From contig JABANP010000228.1 in assembly GCA_013115135.1 (NCBI GenBank), forward strand, positions 1 through 64,000: 64,000 nt of DNA. Reading direction: 5' to 3'. The DNA comes from Perkinsus olseni. Taxonomy: Eukaryota; Perkinsozoa; Perkinsida; Perkinsidae. Each line of letters opens with the position of its first letter. The first letter of the stretch is position 1. This document shows, piece after piece, positions 40,933 to 52,081 of this stretch. Position numbers and translations under genes: made by a program. The notes under the pieces were generated by a model. The model was not told the DNA's origin, searched no databases, and was given only the letters and a program-made list of their open reading frames with translations.

Positions 40933-43718
40933 ATGAATGGCACAACAGAAGCTTCCACTGAATTTTCATTCGGCCCAGTCGGGAAGGAGCAACCCAAGGA
41001 CCTTCCAGTAGAGGTAAGATTCGCCCGTTTCAACCCACTCAAGAATGGACGGCGGAGTTCACGGGTAGAGGTGGGCGACAGTACGGGTACGGTCTAGTAC
41101 AGAGTACGGTACGGGTGATACGAGTACGGCTCCGTACCCGTACTACCCGTCGCAGCGGTTCCCAAGTACCGTACTAGTACGCCGTACTTTGAAGTACGGC
41201 GTAATTTAATACGCGTATGCGTTGTTTAATATAGTTAATACGTACTAGATCTCCGTACCCGTACTAGGTTGACAGTTTGAGACGTACTCCGTACCGTACT
41301 TTCCTCAAACTTAGTACGGTTGCCCAGCTCTATTCACGGGCCATCAGGTGTATCCGCTGAAGAGCGAAGTGTCGATTGACGAGGTTGCCGTGTAGATGCA
41401 CTGCGGGATGGTCTCGCCAAGGTTTTCAAAAACGTACCAAATTTTCCGTAAAACTTGTGGTAATTTTCCCTCTCCCAGATCAACGTGAGCGTCGTCGACT
41501 GTCCCGATCTCCGCGAGGCCCCGTATCTTTGCTCGAAGCCAGGTCTTGGCAGTAAGCTCGGCCATCCATAAAGATCTTCCGGCAATCTCCTTGGCCGTGT
41601 CATCAGGCCCGGGCGAAGGCTCCGTCGTCGATTGTGGCGGATGCGCTCTGCTGTATCCGAAGGTGGACATCACCAAGGAATATGATATGCGCCAGATTGC
41701 CTCGATCGTGGACAACCACGGTCACATGGATGGTGACGCTGAGAGCACGGGTAAAATGAACGTCTTCCGGGCTTTCCACTTCAACTCATCGCGTGATAGT
41801 CCGGAATAAGGGCGAACTGACTTGTGACTGAGTCGCCTTGTCGCTGCTATGGTATGAGTGAGTCGTGGATGATCCCTCGTCGGGCTGCTGTTGTTTATCA
41901 TTGTTAATACCATCTTCTCCCCTCATCAGTGTACCCTCCGTCAAGCACGGGCTCCTCCACAGCCGGCAGCCCAACAGAGCGTTCGGCTCATCACAACCAA
42001 CAACTGCCCCATCTGGAGTTCCACATACTGGGAGCCGGTGCTTGTGCTTACTCGGTCACCGGACAGGTAGGGCGGGTTGGGAAGATTTTTCGCAAGCGTA
42101 TCTTTGACACTTGTATCCGGCAAGCTTCGACATTAGCCGCCATGGCGTTCAATGAAGGCATACAACGAGTCATTGTCAATGACGATCTGTTGTCATCCCT
42201 GGTCTGCCCGTTCGTATCCCCGCGGATTTTCACGGTTTTTCTATCAGAACGGCGAGTTGGCGATTAACTGTGCTGAGGAAGGCGAACCCCACACCGCGTG
42301 CGGTGTTGTGTGCGAGGACTCAATGCCAGAGAAAAAGAACTACCACTCTTACCTCTCCGGGGTAAGCAGCGCGACCAAGGAGGCCGTTGGTATGCTCAGT
42401 GGTGTGCTTCCAATCGTTATGGCCTCTACGTGAAGACCAATTGTTCACAGATTTTTAGTTTTCTATGGGTTTGTTTCATCACACCGACATACTGTATGCA
42501 GTCCATGCATAAGGCATTAATGAACGGCACGTAATTTGACGTTCTAGTTTTTCCGAGGAGAAATCGACTAAAAGAACAATACTCTTCGGCCCCTCGCCTC
42601 ACCTGCACTTTTCTGGAAAGTTACGGTATGGAATTTATCGCCCCGAAATTTCAATATTGTTTTTGACCGCGTAGGGGGATTTTTAGTTAATCTTCTGTCA
42701 AAGTTGAGTCCGTGCGCGAGATCATTTCTTGCCCTGACTTCGAAAGTACTTGCCACATTGAGCTCGGCGCAGCTCCGTTCGAACAGACGCTTGCTTCCAT
42801 AAGCGTAGGCAACAGCGGCGATGGCAACGGCCGCTTCGTCCACCCTCAGCGTCGCCATATTCTTCACAGTTGTTTTGCGAAGTTTTCGGTGCGTTGGCGT
42901 GTGTCTCGCGTATTCACTCGAACCTAGCGAATCATCCCGGGCATGGTTTTTTTGTCGCCACACTTTGTCGGGCCTCTTTTCTTGTTGTTGACAGTATTCC
43001 GCTGTCCGTGTCTTCAGCCCTTGTGTAACGTCTTCAAGTGCACCGGCGCCCCAGGGAAGGTCTTGAGGGTCCATGCGGCCGCCAGGATGGATCCTGAGGT
43101 CGGCTCGGATATCGTGGAAACGATGAAGTCAATTTTGGAGGCCGCCTTTCCTCGCACTGTTTTGGGACTGGGAGGAGTCGTACTCGTTAAGAAAGGTACT
43201 TGTGGGGTCGTTGAGGAAATGCAAGATTGCAAGATTTTTGCTGCTCAGGGAAAGTGATGATTCACGTAATGCACGACTTTACAGTGAAGCCCATCAGATC
43301 TCAGAAATTCATCGACTCCGAATGGCTGAGGATGAAGGAAGCCGATACGCCCTTTACGAACTACACAGTTTGTAAGCCATCCACCCGGGTTCTATACCCG
43401 GCAAGAGCATTTTTTCTCAGTCGTGACGAACCCTCCTGCTGAGCTCGATCTTCGCCCTTCTCATACACATGGATTTAACGATAAGGTTGCTGGACATTAT
43501 CACTACGATACCACACCTCTCCGTGTTGAGTAATAAGACGCGTCTTATCCGAAACCCCAGTTTCTCATGGCGATCATCGTGGCAGGTACGAATGCTATCT
43601 TCAACTTGCCGACAGCATATACAGAGTTGACCGCGTGCCACAGAGCCCTGACTTCGAGATGGATGTAAGCTCAAGAGAAAGTAACACTACTTCAAAGCCC
43701 TGGACGCCTGAGCCATAA
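40933..43718 (+). CDS. C11orf54-type ester hydrolase (DUF1907)
   Basis: Zinc-dependent hydrolase family known from human C11orf54. Eleven exons: 40933-41013, 41348-41433, 41479-41551, 41607-41732, 41930-42066, 42248-42361, 43018-43195, 43249-43371, 43421-43529 and 43586-43718, with a possible extra border in exon 2. Landmarks are VSVVDCPDLREAPY, FHILGAGACAYSVTG, GAPGKVLRVHAAARMD, LGLGGVVLVKKGKV, then SHTHGF and GHYHYDTTP, which carry the histidine metal ligands. Phase is kept everywhere except inside exon 2 near 41390, where a 1- or 2-base change is needed to keep VDALRDGL in frame. The intron 43372-43420 is a tRNA-like segment. Confidence 0.93.
41020..41335. repeat. GTAC-rich simple-sequence intron
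   Basis: First intron of the C11orf54-like gene. Between about 41080 and 41320 it is dominated by interleaved GTACGG / CCGTAC / GTACTAG words, a degenerate self-complementary simple sequence able to form many small hairpins. Confidence 0.75.
43372..43420 (+). repeat. 49-nt intron composed of a tRNA T-arm and acceptor end
   Basis: Borders GTAAGCC and TTTTTTCTCAG are fixed by homology (NYTV / FVTNPP, phase 1). The middle reads ACCCGGGTTCTATACCCGGC: a perfect 5-bp T-stem with a 7-nt loop, then CAAGAGCA as an acceptor-like end. Confidence 0.85.
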
Positions 43719-44520
43719 TTTGAGGAAATTCAAGTTGGTTCAAGATTCCAAGATTGGATCTTTTCCGTTTATGTAGAATCGTTGGGTCGTTATACTTTAT
43801 TGTTGCCTTTATTATATTTGTATTTATATTTTTCCGCCCTTCTCGGCTGCATGACGTTATTGTCGCCATAAATAGTTTGGCACAAATTAGTTGGCAGCTG
43901 CTCAGGGAGCTGCGGTGTACAGTGTATGTCCATACCACTCCTTTCGTAAATAGTGCAGCATATCACATCCTTCCTGCTGCCGACAAGGCAGCACGTGGTT
44001 GTATCTCGTACGATTGGCGTGTTGTATTACATCAGTGGGTGTTGCGTTAGTGACCGCCTCCTGCATCTCCCTCGGGGTTGCGCTTTGTTCCGCGCCTGTT
44101 GTTGCAACAGTGTTGCACGATGTTGGAAACCTACTGCTCAACAAATGGTAAACAAGAACGGGTTTTCAAGACGCCTTCTTCATATGCCTGAGTTCAAGTT
44201 GATACTCATTGAATCCGTACCCTGCGTGCGACTTCCGACCGCTTAGCGTATGTTGGTCCCGTGTTGCCGTAGCGCACAAAAGATGAGGACAGGGGAAAGA
44301 TGTGGCATGTGATATTCGAACTTGGGCGTAGGTATTAGTGACTCTATGACCCACGACTCGGCCAGAATGGCATGATGTAAGCGTGAGCCTACATACTTGT
44401 CATTGTGATTGAAGCCAACATGGTCCTTAGCGAAAGCTATTGTGCTGTGAAAGTTACTCAGAGACGGAACTGTGCAGTGTGTGACGTTCTCTGAAATCAG
44501 GTTGAGTATTACTACACGAT
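43719..44520. other. Spacer with tRNA-like segment
   Basis: No coding frame supported. The segment at 44297-44365 (minus) is listed separately. Confidence 0.4.
44297..44365 (-). repeat. tRNA-like segment with A- and B-box-like parts
   Basis: On the minus strand TTCTGGCCGAGTCGTGGGTC resembles the D-arm of a type II tRNA, and CCCAAGTTCGAATATC resembles a T-arm. The stems do not pair well and no complete cloverleaf could be drawn by eye. Confidence 0.45.
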
Positions 44521-47500
44521 ATGCCTTACCCCACCCCCCAACCTTCGGTCTCGGCTTATAGACTATGGACGGCATTCTTCGCCATGATCTGTGCTGCAAT
44601 CGCGTCGTTCCCTTATTTTTTCAAACCCGCTAAGAATCAACTATATGCCACTATTGGGGTAAGCTTCTCATCGCTATTCGTCCTCTTTCGCTTTGACCTT
44701 TTTTTCAGCGGATAAACGAGTAGTTTATCTAGATTAAAACCGGCGCGGAGAGATGCTGTGTTATATTGTGTGCACAGCGGGACACCTAGTGTCCCGACTG
44801 TGCCTCCCACGCTAGCAAGCTAGTACCCTGACTACCGGCTTGGGTTATCAGGTGCTTGCTAACGGCTCGGAAGTCGAGCGTCGTTCCCCTGACGCTCTCT
44901 CTCTTTTTTTTAACCGAGGTCTTCGAGAGGCAACTTGTGCCTGCCGGACCGCGATCGCCACTTGCAGCATCGCCTTCGGCCTCGGCACAGTTTGCCTTCG
45001 CGTTTCCCTCGCTGCCGTCGTGAGGTCCTGTCGACCTTTCCGACGCTAGCTTGGTACCGCGCCTTGCCCCATCTCGGAGACCAGAGGTTTTAGTCACATT
45101 AACACCTTGGCGGCGCGGGTAGTGAATTCGTATGACAGTATCGGCGTTTCTCCATGTTGCCCGAAACGCTGATGTGCTACAGTGTGCCCGAGTTGCTACA
45201 ATTTTGCCTCCGCAGTAGGGGTGCTGTCTACTAGACAGTGTCCAGGGTTCCTTTTCAGTTCCTCGCGCCATTCTGCGCTACGATGATGATGCTAAACTGG
45301 AAGGTGTTCATGGTCACATCTTCGAAGGCCGTTCTCGGTATTTGGCTTGGCATTGGCAACGCCTGCTTGGTACACGTCATCGCCAGTGCTATTGACGACG
45401 GGCCGTGGTGTCGCATGTGGTCACTCCTTCTATTCCTGCCCGAGTCGTGGTTTTGGGCCCTATCATTTCAGCCGACCAACACCAAGCTGAGTGATTGGAT
45501 AATGCCTCAGGGGATTTTCACACTTTCTACACTGGGCGGTATGTTCTACCCACCAGGCGATTTGTATATGTGCTTGGCCGTGGCCGGGATCTGGGTTACC
45601 TTCGGTTTCGTCGTGACGTGCGGTGTAGTCACCCTATTGAAGTTTACTCACCTCCTACCCCAACCGGGCCCCAGTCCCATTGCCCAGTTCGCTGATGCAG
45701 CAGCGAATGTCTTCGAACACGAAAGCGGCCGCTTCCCCGATGTCACCTTTGGCTGTGAAGCCGCTGCCACTTACTACAACGACCTTGACGTGGCAGTTGA
45801 GAGACTGGTCAGCGTACCTCTTCCTCCCAAGGTGCAGGCAAGAGCTTTCGCCATTACAAGCGAGCTTGCATCACTACAAGGTTGTCTTGCCGAAGGGGAA
45901 TTCAGCCAAGCCATGATTGACTATGTTTGGAAGCCCTTCTGTGCTGAGTTCACCCATCTACGCATAGCAGTTTTCCAATAACTTCCGTGACTGTGCCAAC
46001 GGCAACGCTGAAGTCAGCTCTTATGATCTCGACGACCAGGCTAGGCATTGTCAGAGCTACCTACTTGAGTGCATCGCCAAGAGCAACGCTGAGTGTGCTC
46101 GGGGACACATTGAGTTCCCCTCGGCCGGGGAGCTACTCAGATTCCATTACGCCGTGGGCACGATGCTTTACGTTGCCATGCTTACGGAGGCTTTCCGCAA
46201 GGCGCTGATCGAAGAGATCATCGAAGCCACCAGGCAAAGGAAACTGCAAAACGCTGTAAGTTCACTATGCCATCCGACTTTTCTCGAGCCACCATAGCTG
46301 CCTAGGTCCATGCGCTCATCTGTTCATGCTTCAGGAGACGGCAAGTATGACCGTTACCCGTCTGGCGAAGAAGCTTATGAAAGGAGTCGTTGGGTGGTGG
46401 AAGAAGCCATTCTGGAATGACAACGAAGGCACCCATACTTTCTGGGAGAGGTTCCAGTATCCTATTCGCCAGCAGTGTTGCTACGTTTTTGTCTGCCTCC
46501 CAATGGTCGTCGGTACCGTTTACAGCGCCAACGTTGGCTATCACGGCTTCTGCTCGGTCATCCCTACTTTTGTGTGCTTCATGCCAACCGCTGGCGCTTC
46601 GCTCGTCTAAAGGCAACTACCGTATCATCGGCACCTTCCTTGGAGCCTGTATGGCGATAGTCTGTGTTGCTATCAACCCCGCATAATAGGCCTGCTTGGT
46701 TTTGTGAGCTGGTCATGGTCACATTCAGCGCGAAACTGGTGAGTCTGTACAAAGGCATCTGGTATGCCGCTTGGATGTATTCGATTACCTGGCATATTGT
46801 CGGCTTCAGCTCGGTGCAAGCTCCCCTTGGCGATGACACTATGTTGAAGCAAGCGGCGTGGCGGTTCATTTTCACTTTCGGCGGCACTCTGGCCACATCC
46901 TTCTTCTCGGCCTGCTTCTTCCCCGATATGGCCTCTAGAAGGCTCAGGAGGGTATCAGCTGATACGTTGGTGCAAATTTCGAAGAAGCTGAGCAAGGCCC
47001 TGGACGACATGGTTCGCACGAGGAGCGCTACTTCTGAATCAGCAGGCCGACGGAGGGTGGAAGACGCTACCACCACCACCACCACCAGCAGCAGCCTTTA
47101 CAGCGAGGAAGCTCTTCTGGATTTAAACATCTTCAAGAACGTCGCAACGATGCACGACTTAGCTGCTGACGCTAAGCCCGAGGTCGTTGTCTACGGGAAG
47201 ATACCACACGCTATCCCGAAGGTGAGTAAAGACGTGCTGAGGGCGCAAGGGGCTATCGACCTGGTTGTGAAGTACAGCGTCAGCTTGTATAACTCCGTGC
47301 TCGTCACGACACTTGATAGCCACCCAATTCTTGCTGACAGCGACTCGGTCAATCGGTTCTCGAGATTCCTTCGCCCAATGTGGGAAAAGGTCTCGCAGTT
47401 TTCGGAGGCTCTCAGAGTCTCTGCTAGACGTATGAATGACAGGCTGACTGGCGGCGCTGTGGACGATGGTCAGCAGGGCATGCCTGATGACCTTCACGTC

Positions 47501-47818
47501 ACCATTCAGCACTTCATCGACAACTTCCTCGACATTCGTGAGCGCTTCGTTACGGCCGTGCTGGGGAGAGGCGAGATACCGGAGTCATTGAGAACCGAGC
47601 AGTGCTTCCAGCTATACCACACCGCCTACGCCCTAGGCAAGTTTGCAGAGAAATGGAATGCTCTTGAAGGTTCTCTGCTGAACCGCGAAGTTCCCCCGAG
47701 CGGCGAGTTGACTACTCTTGCAGTCATCGAAGCCGCTGAGAAGGAAAGGGGCTCTCCCTCTCAAGGTCGAGCAGAGCCGAAGGACAACCATACTGAGTCA
47801 GAATTATCACATCATTGA
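44521..47818 (+). CDS. FUSC / aromatic-acid exporter-like membrane protein
   Basis: Large multi-pass protein of the FUSC/ArAE-like superfamily, which exports organic anions in bacteria and plants. Exons 44521-44658, 45259-46255 and 46335-47818. The first membrane block is FFAMICAAIASFPYFF plus FLAPFCATMMMLNWKVFM and following helices. The second contains the family signature PTAGASL.KGNYRIIGTFLG and more helices. A long soluble region follows each. The frame must step +1 at three places, exactly where frame-0 stops occur (45979, 46608, 46684), to keep conserved sequence together; the GTFLGA helix depends on it. The C-terminal part has a Thr/Ser run (ATTTTTTSSS) and ends in a charged tail. Substrate unknown. 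Confidence 0.82.
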
Positions 47819-48839
47819 GTTTAGCTGAAGGCCTTGGGTCCTTATAGCTTTCTAGACCATTCTGGTGCTGCTCTCGATACGGTCATTTTAACTTCTGTTT
47901 TTTGTTTTCTCGAATCCATCTGATTTCTTCAGAGGAGTGGCTGTTGGTAACTTTTCTCCAGTCTGTTACCAAATGTATTAGCCTTCGTTCGGGCTCCTAC
48001 TCTTGAGGCCTGGCGTTGTCATAGGGGGGGGGGTCCGCTGACAGTCATGTCGCTTGGTGGTCGTATAATTTCATAATCAAGCGAGCAGTGGCTGCCCTAT
48101 CAGTAACTCATGAACGAGCGTTCGCTTCACGCGCTGGCTGCTTTTGCGACATCCTTCGTGTGTGGTCTGATGGCGTCTTTTTGACAACTGATGTGTCGGT
48201 TGTAGTTGTGAGTGAAGCAATTAGTGTAATGGCGGGTGCTCACAGCTTCATCAGCGACTCAGCCCTGACGAGGTCTCCTCATTACAGTGAGCACTCAGTA
48301 CTCGGCCAGAAGCTGGAGGAAGTGGGACCGCTCCCAGGCCGTTCGCTCATAGCCCATTGGTGATGCCGTCTCAGTGCTTCTCTTCGTGCCGAGCTGGCAA
48401 GTCGCCACCACCGACTCCAACGGTCGTGCAAGATTTGGATTCGGTATCGTACGCCTTGACGTGGACTGCCGACCACGCTGTGCAGGTTGACATTCACTGT
48501 GAGTGGGAGCCTCTGGCCGATCTCTGAATCTTGCTAGGCTCGTGACTTCCTGTGCTCAATCCAGTGCATGCGGCTGAGCACCCGGGGGAAAGGGGTGTAG
48601 CTATGATGGCACGTAGCCTCACGGAAGGGCAGTTCTTCGAATCTTACTGCCTAACAGAAATCGGGTCCGAGTAGTGTTATCGAGATATCCCAATAATTAG
48701 ATGAATACCGCAGAAGCTAGTGTCAGTTGACTATCAGCAGTCTCATGGTGAATCACTAGCGCAAAACGATTTTACGATGTGGGGCGTGCGCGCCTGCGAC
48801 ACCACAACAGGCAGATACCAACGACAGGTCCTCATTAGT
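47819..48839. other. Spacer
   Basis: A 9-base G run at about 48027. Near 48595-48650, GGTGTAGCTATGATGGCACG and a loose T-arm-like stretch resemble a decayed tRNA. No gene supported. Confidence 0.35.
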
Positions 48840-49996
48840 GCTCCTCTCAGGCCCGTACATTCTGCCAAGCATTGTGACCAATTTCGCCAACGCGATTTTG
48901 CAGGATATTTTCTCGGACATCACACCACTGGAAGGTTCAATCGGAATCCGTCTGAGACTCCCGCGGTAACACACACTCTCCTGTCCCTTACCGCACCATG
49001 CCCACATCGTATCGGATAGCTTCTAACGGGTCGAGATGACCTCAGGTCCTTCCGCGACAAGAACGCTGTAGCGGAGCTTCTCCAGTCGAGGACTCGAATG
49101 CTATCATCGTGGCTCGAGAGAATCTTGCAGTCCGAAAAATCCGTGCTTCGACGTGTTTCTTCGATCGGTCATTCAGGTCGGTAGTTAATCGAAAGTCAAG
49201 TGGAGACGCCGAAGCGGCCAGCTGCAGTTTGCTCCATCCCAACCTGTCGACATGGGCTGACCCTCACCGCAGAGTCGTCGGATTGGTCTCTCTGATACCG
49301 GTCAGACTGCCATCGCTGGCTCCGGAGCCTGTTGCTGCAGAAATCGATCGAGGGATTCTGTCAGGCACGCCGTGTGAATCCGAATGTTGGATGGGCCCTG
49401 CTGCAGGCAGCGATTCAATCGCAAGGTGATGTCGTTAACTGACGTGAAGAGCAAATGTAGGTTGTCCTCTCTGCAGCTTCCCTCAGCCCAAGTCATCAGG
49501 AGTGCCTCAGCATCGGTCTCAGTCGGACTGACGCTGAAGGTGAACGTCGCTCAGGGAGCAGAGTTGGCAACGTCTACTTTGGATGGTGGCCATTCTCAGA
49601 TTTCCCGTTCCCGCAAGAGTGTTCGCAGCTCCTCGGTAGTGTGCCGAGCCAAGCCGGGGGACCTCAGGCCGGCCGAGAATATCGCTACCTGCACATAAGT
49701 GATGGTCGCTATTAGCCCCTTCCAAGTAGCGCACAGTGTTCTTTTGAAGGTATCAACTGTGAGTTTGTCTATGAAAAATTCGAGGAAGAAGAGATGACTG
49801 CACTTCTCAATGAGCGTATGTCAGATCTACTAGCTTCGTCACCCTATATATGTTAGTTGTGAACCTGCGTCACACTCTGGACCACATCGTTCGAGCTGGG
49901 CTCATTGAGATCACGGCAGCCAGCCGTGTTGGTGCTGAAGGCGTTATTCAGAAGATTCGAGAAGCCCGGCCAGCAGCAGCTCATGCATGAACAATT
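48840..49996 (+). CDS. Possible multi-exon gene, product unknown
   Basis: Several plus-strand segments look coding: NFANAILQDIFSDITPLEGS near 48880, RDKNAVAELLQSRTRMLSSW near 49060, SRVGNVYFGWWPFSDFPF near 49570, FVYEKFEEEEMTALLNERMS near 49770 and LDHIVRAGLIEITAASRVGA before a stop at 49996. Each lies between plausible splice borders, but the joins were not all checked in phase and the start is unknown. No domain recognised. It could be a decayed gene. Confidence 0.35.
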
Positions 49997-50530
49997 CTCA
50001 CAGTTTCATAGACAATGTTGGGTGAGTGGATAGACGGGCCTGAGGCGGGCGTGGGCTCCTGCGTTGAAGCCGAGGCTACGGGAAGTGCATAACATAACAC
50101 AGAGCTCATCGCTGTCACCGATTCGGTGAATTGCAAGCGCATCGAGTCCGGAATTCCCAGTACCTACGGGAAGAGCGTAGGACTCAAAACCTGTGACTAC
50201 TGTATGTTTCCACACAAGTTGATGCCTTTAACCTGGAGCCTTCGAGGCATTGGCTTAGCAACAATGGATGCTTCCATATTTTGATTCTCATAACACAACT
50301 GCTCTTCATGGAAAGATTTGTCATATTGTCTACTCGATCAACAAAAGGTGACAATTGTCGTTCTTTGGTGAATGGCCAGATATGCCTAATACTGAAGAAC
50401 TTATTTAGAAGAAGGAAAGTTCCTCTTGTAGACTTCTTAAGAGTTTCAAAAAAGGCGGCTCTCAAGCAGTCATTCGGTGTCGGCCATACAGCTACATCGG
50501 TGACCGATAATCGGTCTAATAATTCGACCC

Positions 50531-51197
50531 TTACACGCATTGCTCGCCAGGATCGAGTTCCTCAGCCAGGAGAGGATAGTAAGCCTGCCTCAAGATGCCG
50601 CATTCACCTTGAGATGGAAGATACAAGTGAGTTTCCTAGCACACTGCTACAAGCACTAGAGAGCTCACCATCACCACCCTTTCCGCGAATCAATCGACCG
50701 TACCCCGCCATCTCCCACTCGGTGCCCCAGGAGTTTTTGAACTCCCAGTATCTGCGGCAAAAGCACAGAGGGGTAAAACCTGAGCGACCAAACCTACTTC
50801 GTGCCGTGCTCATCCTCTCCATACCCAGTGATGAGGACGCTGTGTGAAATCTTGGAAGAGTCGCAGTCATCGGCTGAAGCAGAAGTTATTTAATCAAGTT
50901 CGCCCACTCTGGTGGCTCAGGAACATTGGACTGCTTTCAAGTTGCAGAATGGGTGATGCCGAAGGACAACGGAGGCCTCGCACTGGTAAATTCCTATCTT
51001 GTACAGTATATTTTGAAGTCCGCAGGATTGGCATTGATAATAGCAGACACTGGCTGTTTAGCGACGCCTTCCAGCAGCTCCTCGCCGTCGCCTTTGTTGA
51101 CGGGCCACCAACCCAGCAAATCGCCGGGCTGAAAATGGGATGCTTCACAAAGTGATGTTTTGAGGAAGCCCACCCGTACACACTGCTTGTGATTCAC
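50531..51197 (-). pseudogene. Truncated inverted copy of the papain-type protease gene
   Basis: Carries the last third of the protease gene at 53.7-55.3 kb: QPGDLLGWWPVNKGDGEELL, GVAKQPVSAIINANPADFKI, ISHSVLITGYGEDE, YWEFKNSWGTEWEMAGYGRL and a final exon ending AEELDPGEQCV before the stop at 50531. The intron positions match. The inhibitor domain and active-site cysteine exons are absent; the homology stops at about 51197 beside a degenerate tandem repeat. Without the cysteine it cannot be a normal protease, although the retained exons are open. Confidence 0.75.
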
Positions 51198-51237
51198 AAG
51201 TTGTGAACATCCCTAGTTATGAATGAATGAACTTGAA

Positions 51238-51500
51238 TGCGTATTGTCAATCTTGGGTGTGTAATGTCATTCTTGGATGGAATACTGTCAATCTTGAATA
51301 CCACAAAAATGGGCCTGTCAAAGTTGAACTAAACAGTGTCAATCTTGGACCCGACATATTATGGGTATGACATTCTTGAATTCTCATTGTCAAACTTGCA
51401 TCCACAGATATCACATTTGGCATTCTTGAATTCTCATTGTCATTCTTGGATTCAACAATGTCATTCTTGTCTGCTCACGTGTCAAACTTGCACGGGAAAT
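51238..51500. repeat. Degenerate tandem array of TGTCAATCTTG words
   Basis: About ten copies of TGTCAWWCTTG spaced roughly 20-30 bp apart, with variable spacers. It abuts the break point of the truncated protease copy. Confidence 0.7.
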
Positions 51501-52081
51501 GGTGTAGACCGACACTTCCACGTAAATCTGGCAGCTATTCTCGGTAGCTCCCTGAGAAGTTGCTTTCGACAAGCTGCTGGCAAATACAATCCTCACCTCT
51601 AGCGGGTTTATAACGCTAATTCAACCGATCATTGTGGTACACCCTGGCACCATACCCCATGGCATGTCAACGCTACAGAGAGTCTCCAACTGAGCACATC
51701 GACAAGAGCCTAACTAAGCCGGAACTGGCGTTGGACTATAAACTCACACACACGCACCCTACCCCCGTTCAGCTGCCTGATTTATCACTCACTTGAGGAC
51801 TTGCAGACTGCAAGTTGCAGTGCTGCGCTAAGTAGAGCTAAAGTGAGTTGAAGTGGGCGAGGCTCCTCCGTTAACGGGGCTCCGGGAACGTCTCCGACCA
51901 AGGTTTTCCTGAATGGTTTGTGAGGTTACTCACGCGTGCCCTGTTAGATCTCAACAACGTAACGTTGTCAAGCCCTGTAGGGAGTCCCGGTCTCCCAACA
52001 GGGCTCTGTTCTATGAGAATCAAGAACGCTCCACGTGGAGCCTCCACGTGGAGAGCTACGATTCTTGCCGACTGGGCCTTA
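51501..52081. other. Spacer with dispersed-repeat copy
   Basis: Contains at 51665-51755 a relative of the FAHD-intron repeat, ending in CGTTGGACTATAAACTCACA, and at 51793-51835 a short stretch resembling one near 53290. No gene supported. Confidence 0.5.

Noticed and set aside
42568..43074. 168-codon minus-strand frame
   Set aside because: It overlaps the C11orf54-like intron and exon from 43018 on the other strand, which are supported by homology.
43372..43420. A functional tRNA gene
   Set aside because: Only the T-arm and acceptor-like end exist; no D-arm or anticodon arm, and the segment is an intron by homology.
44297..44365. Intact tRNA gene on the minus strand
   Set aside because: Box-like words are present, but acceptor, anticodon and T stems do not pair.
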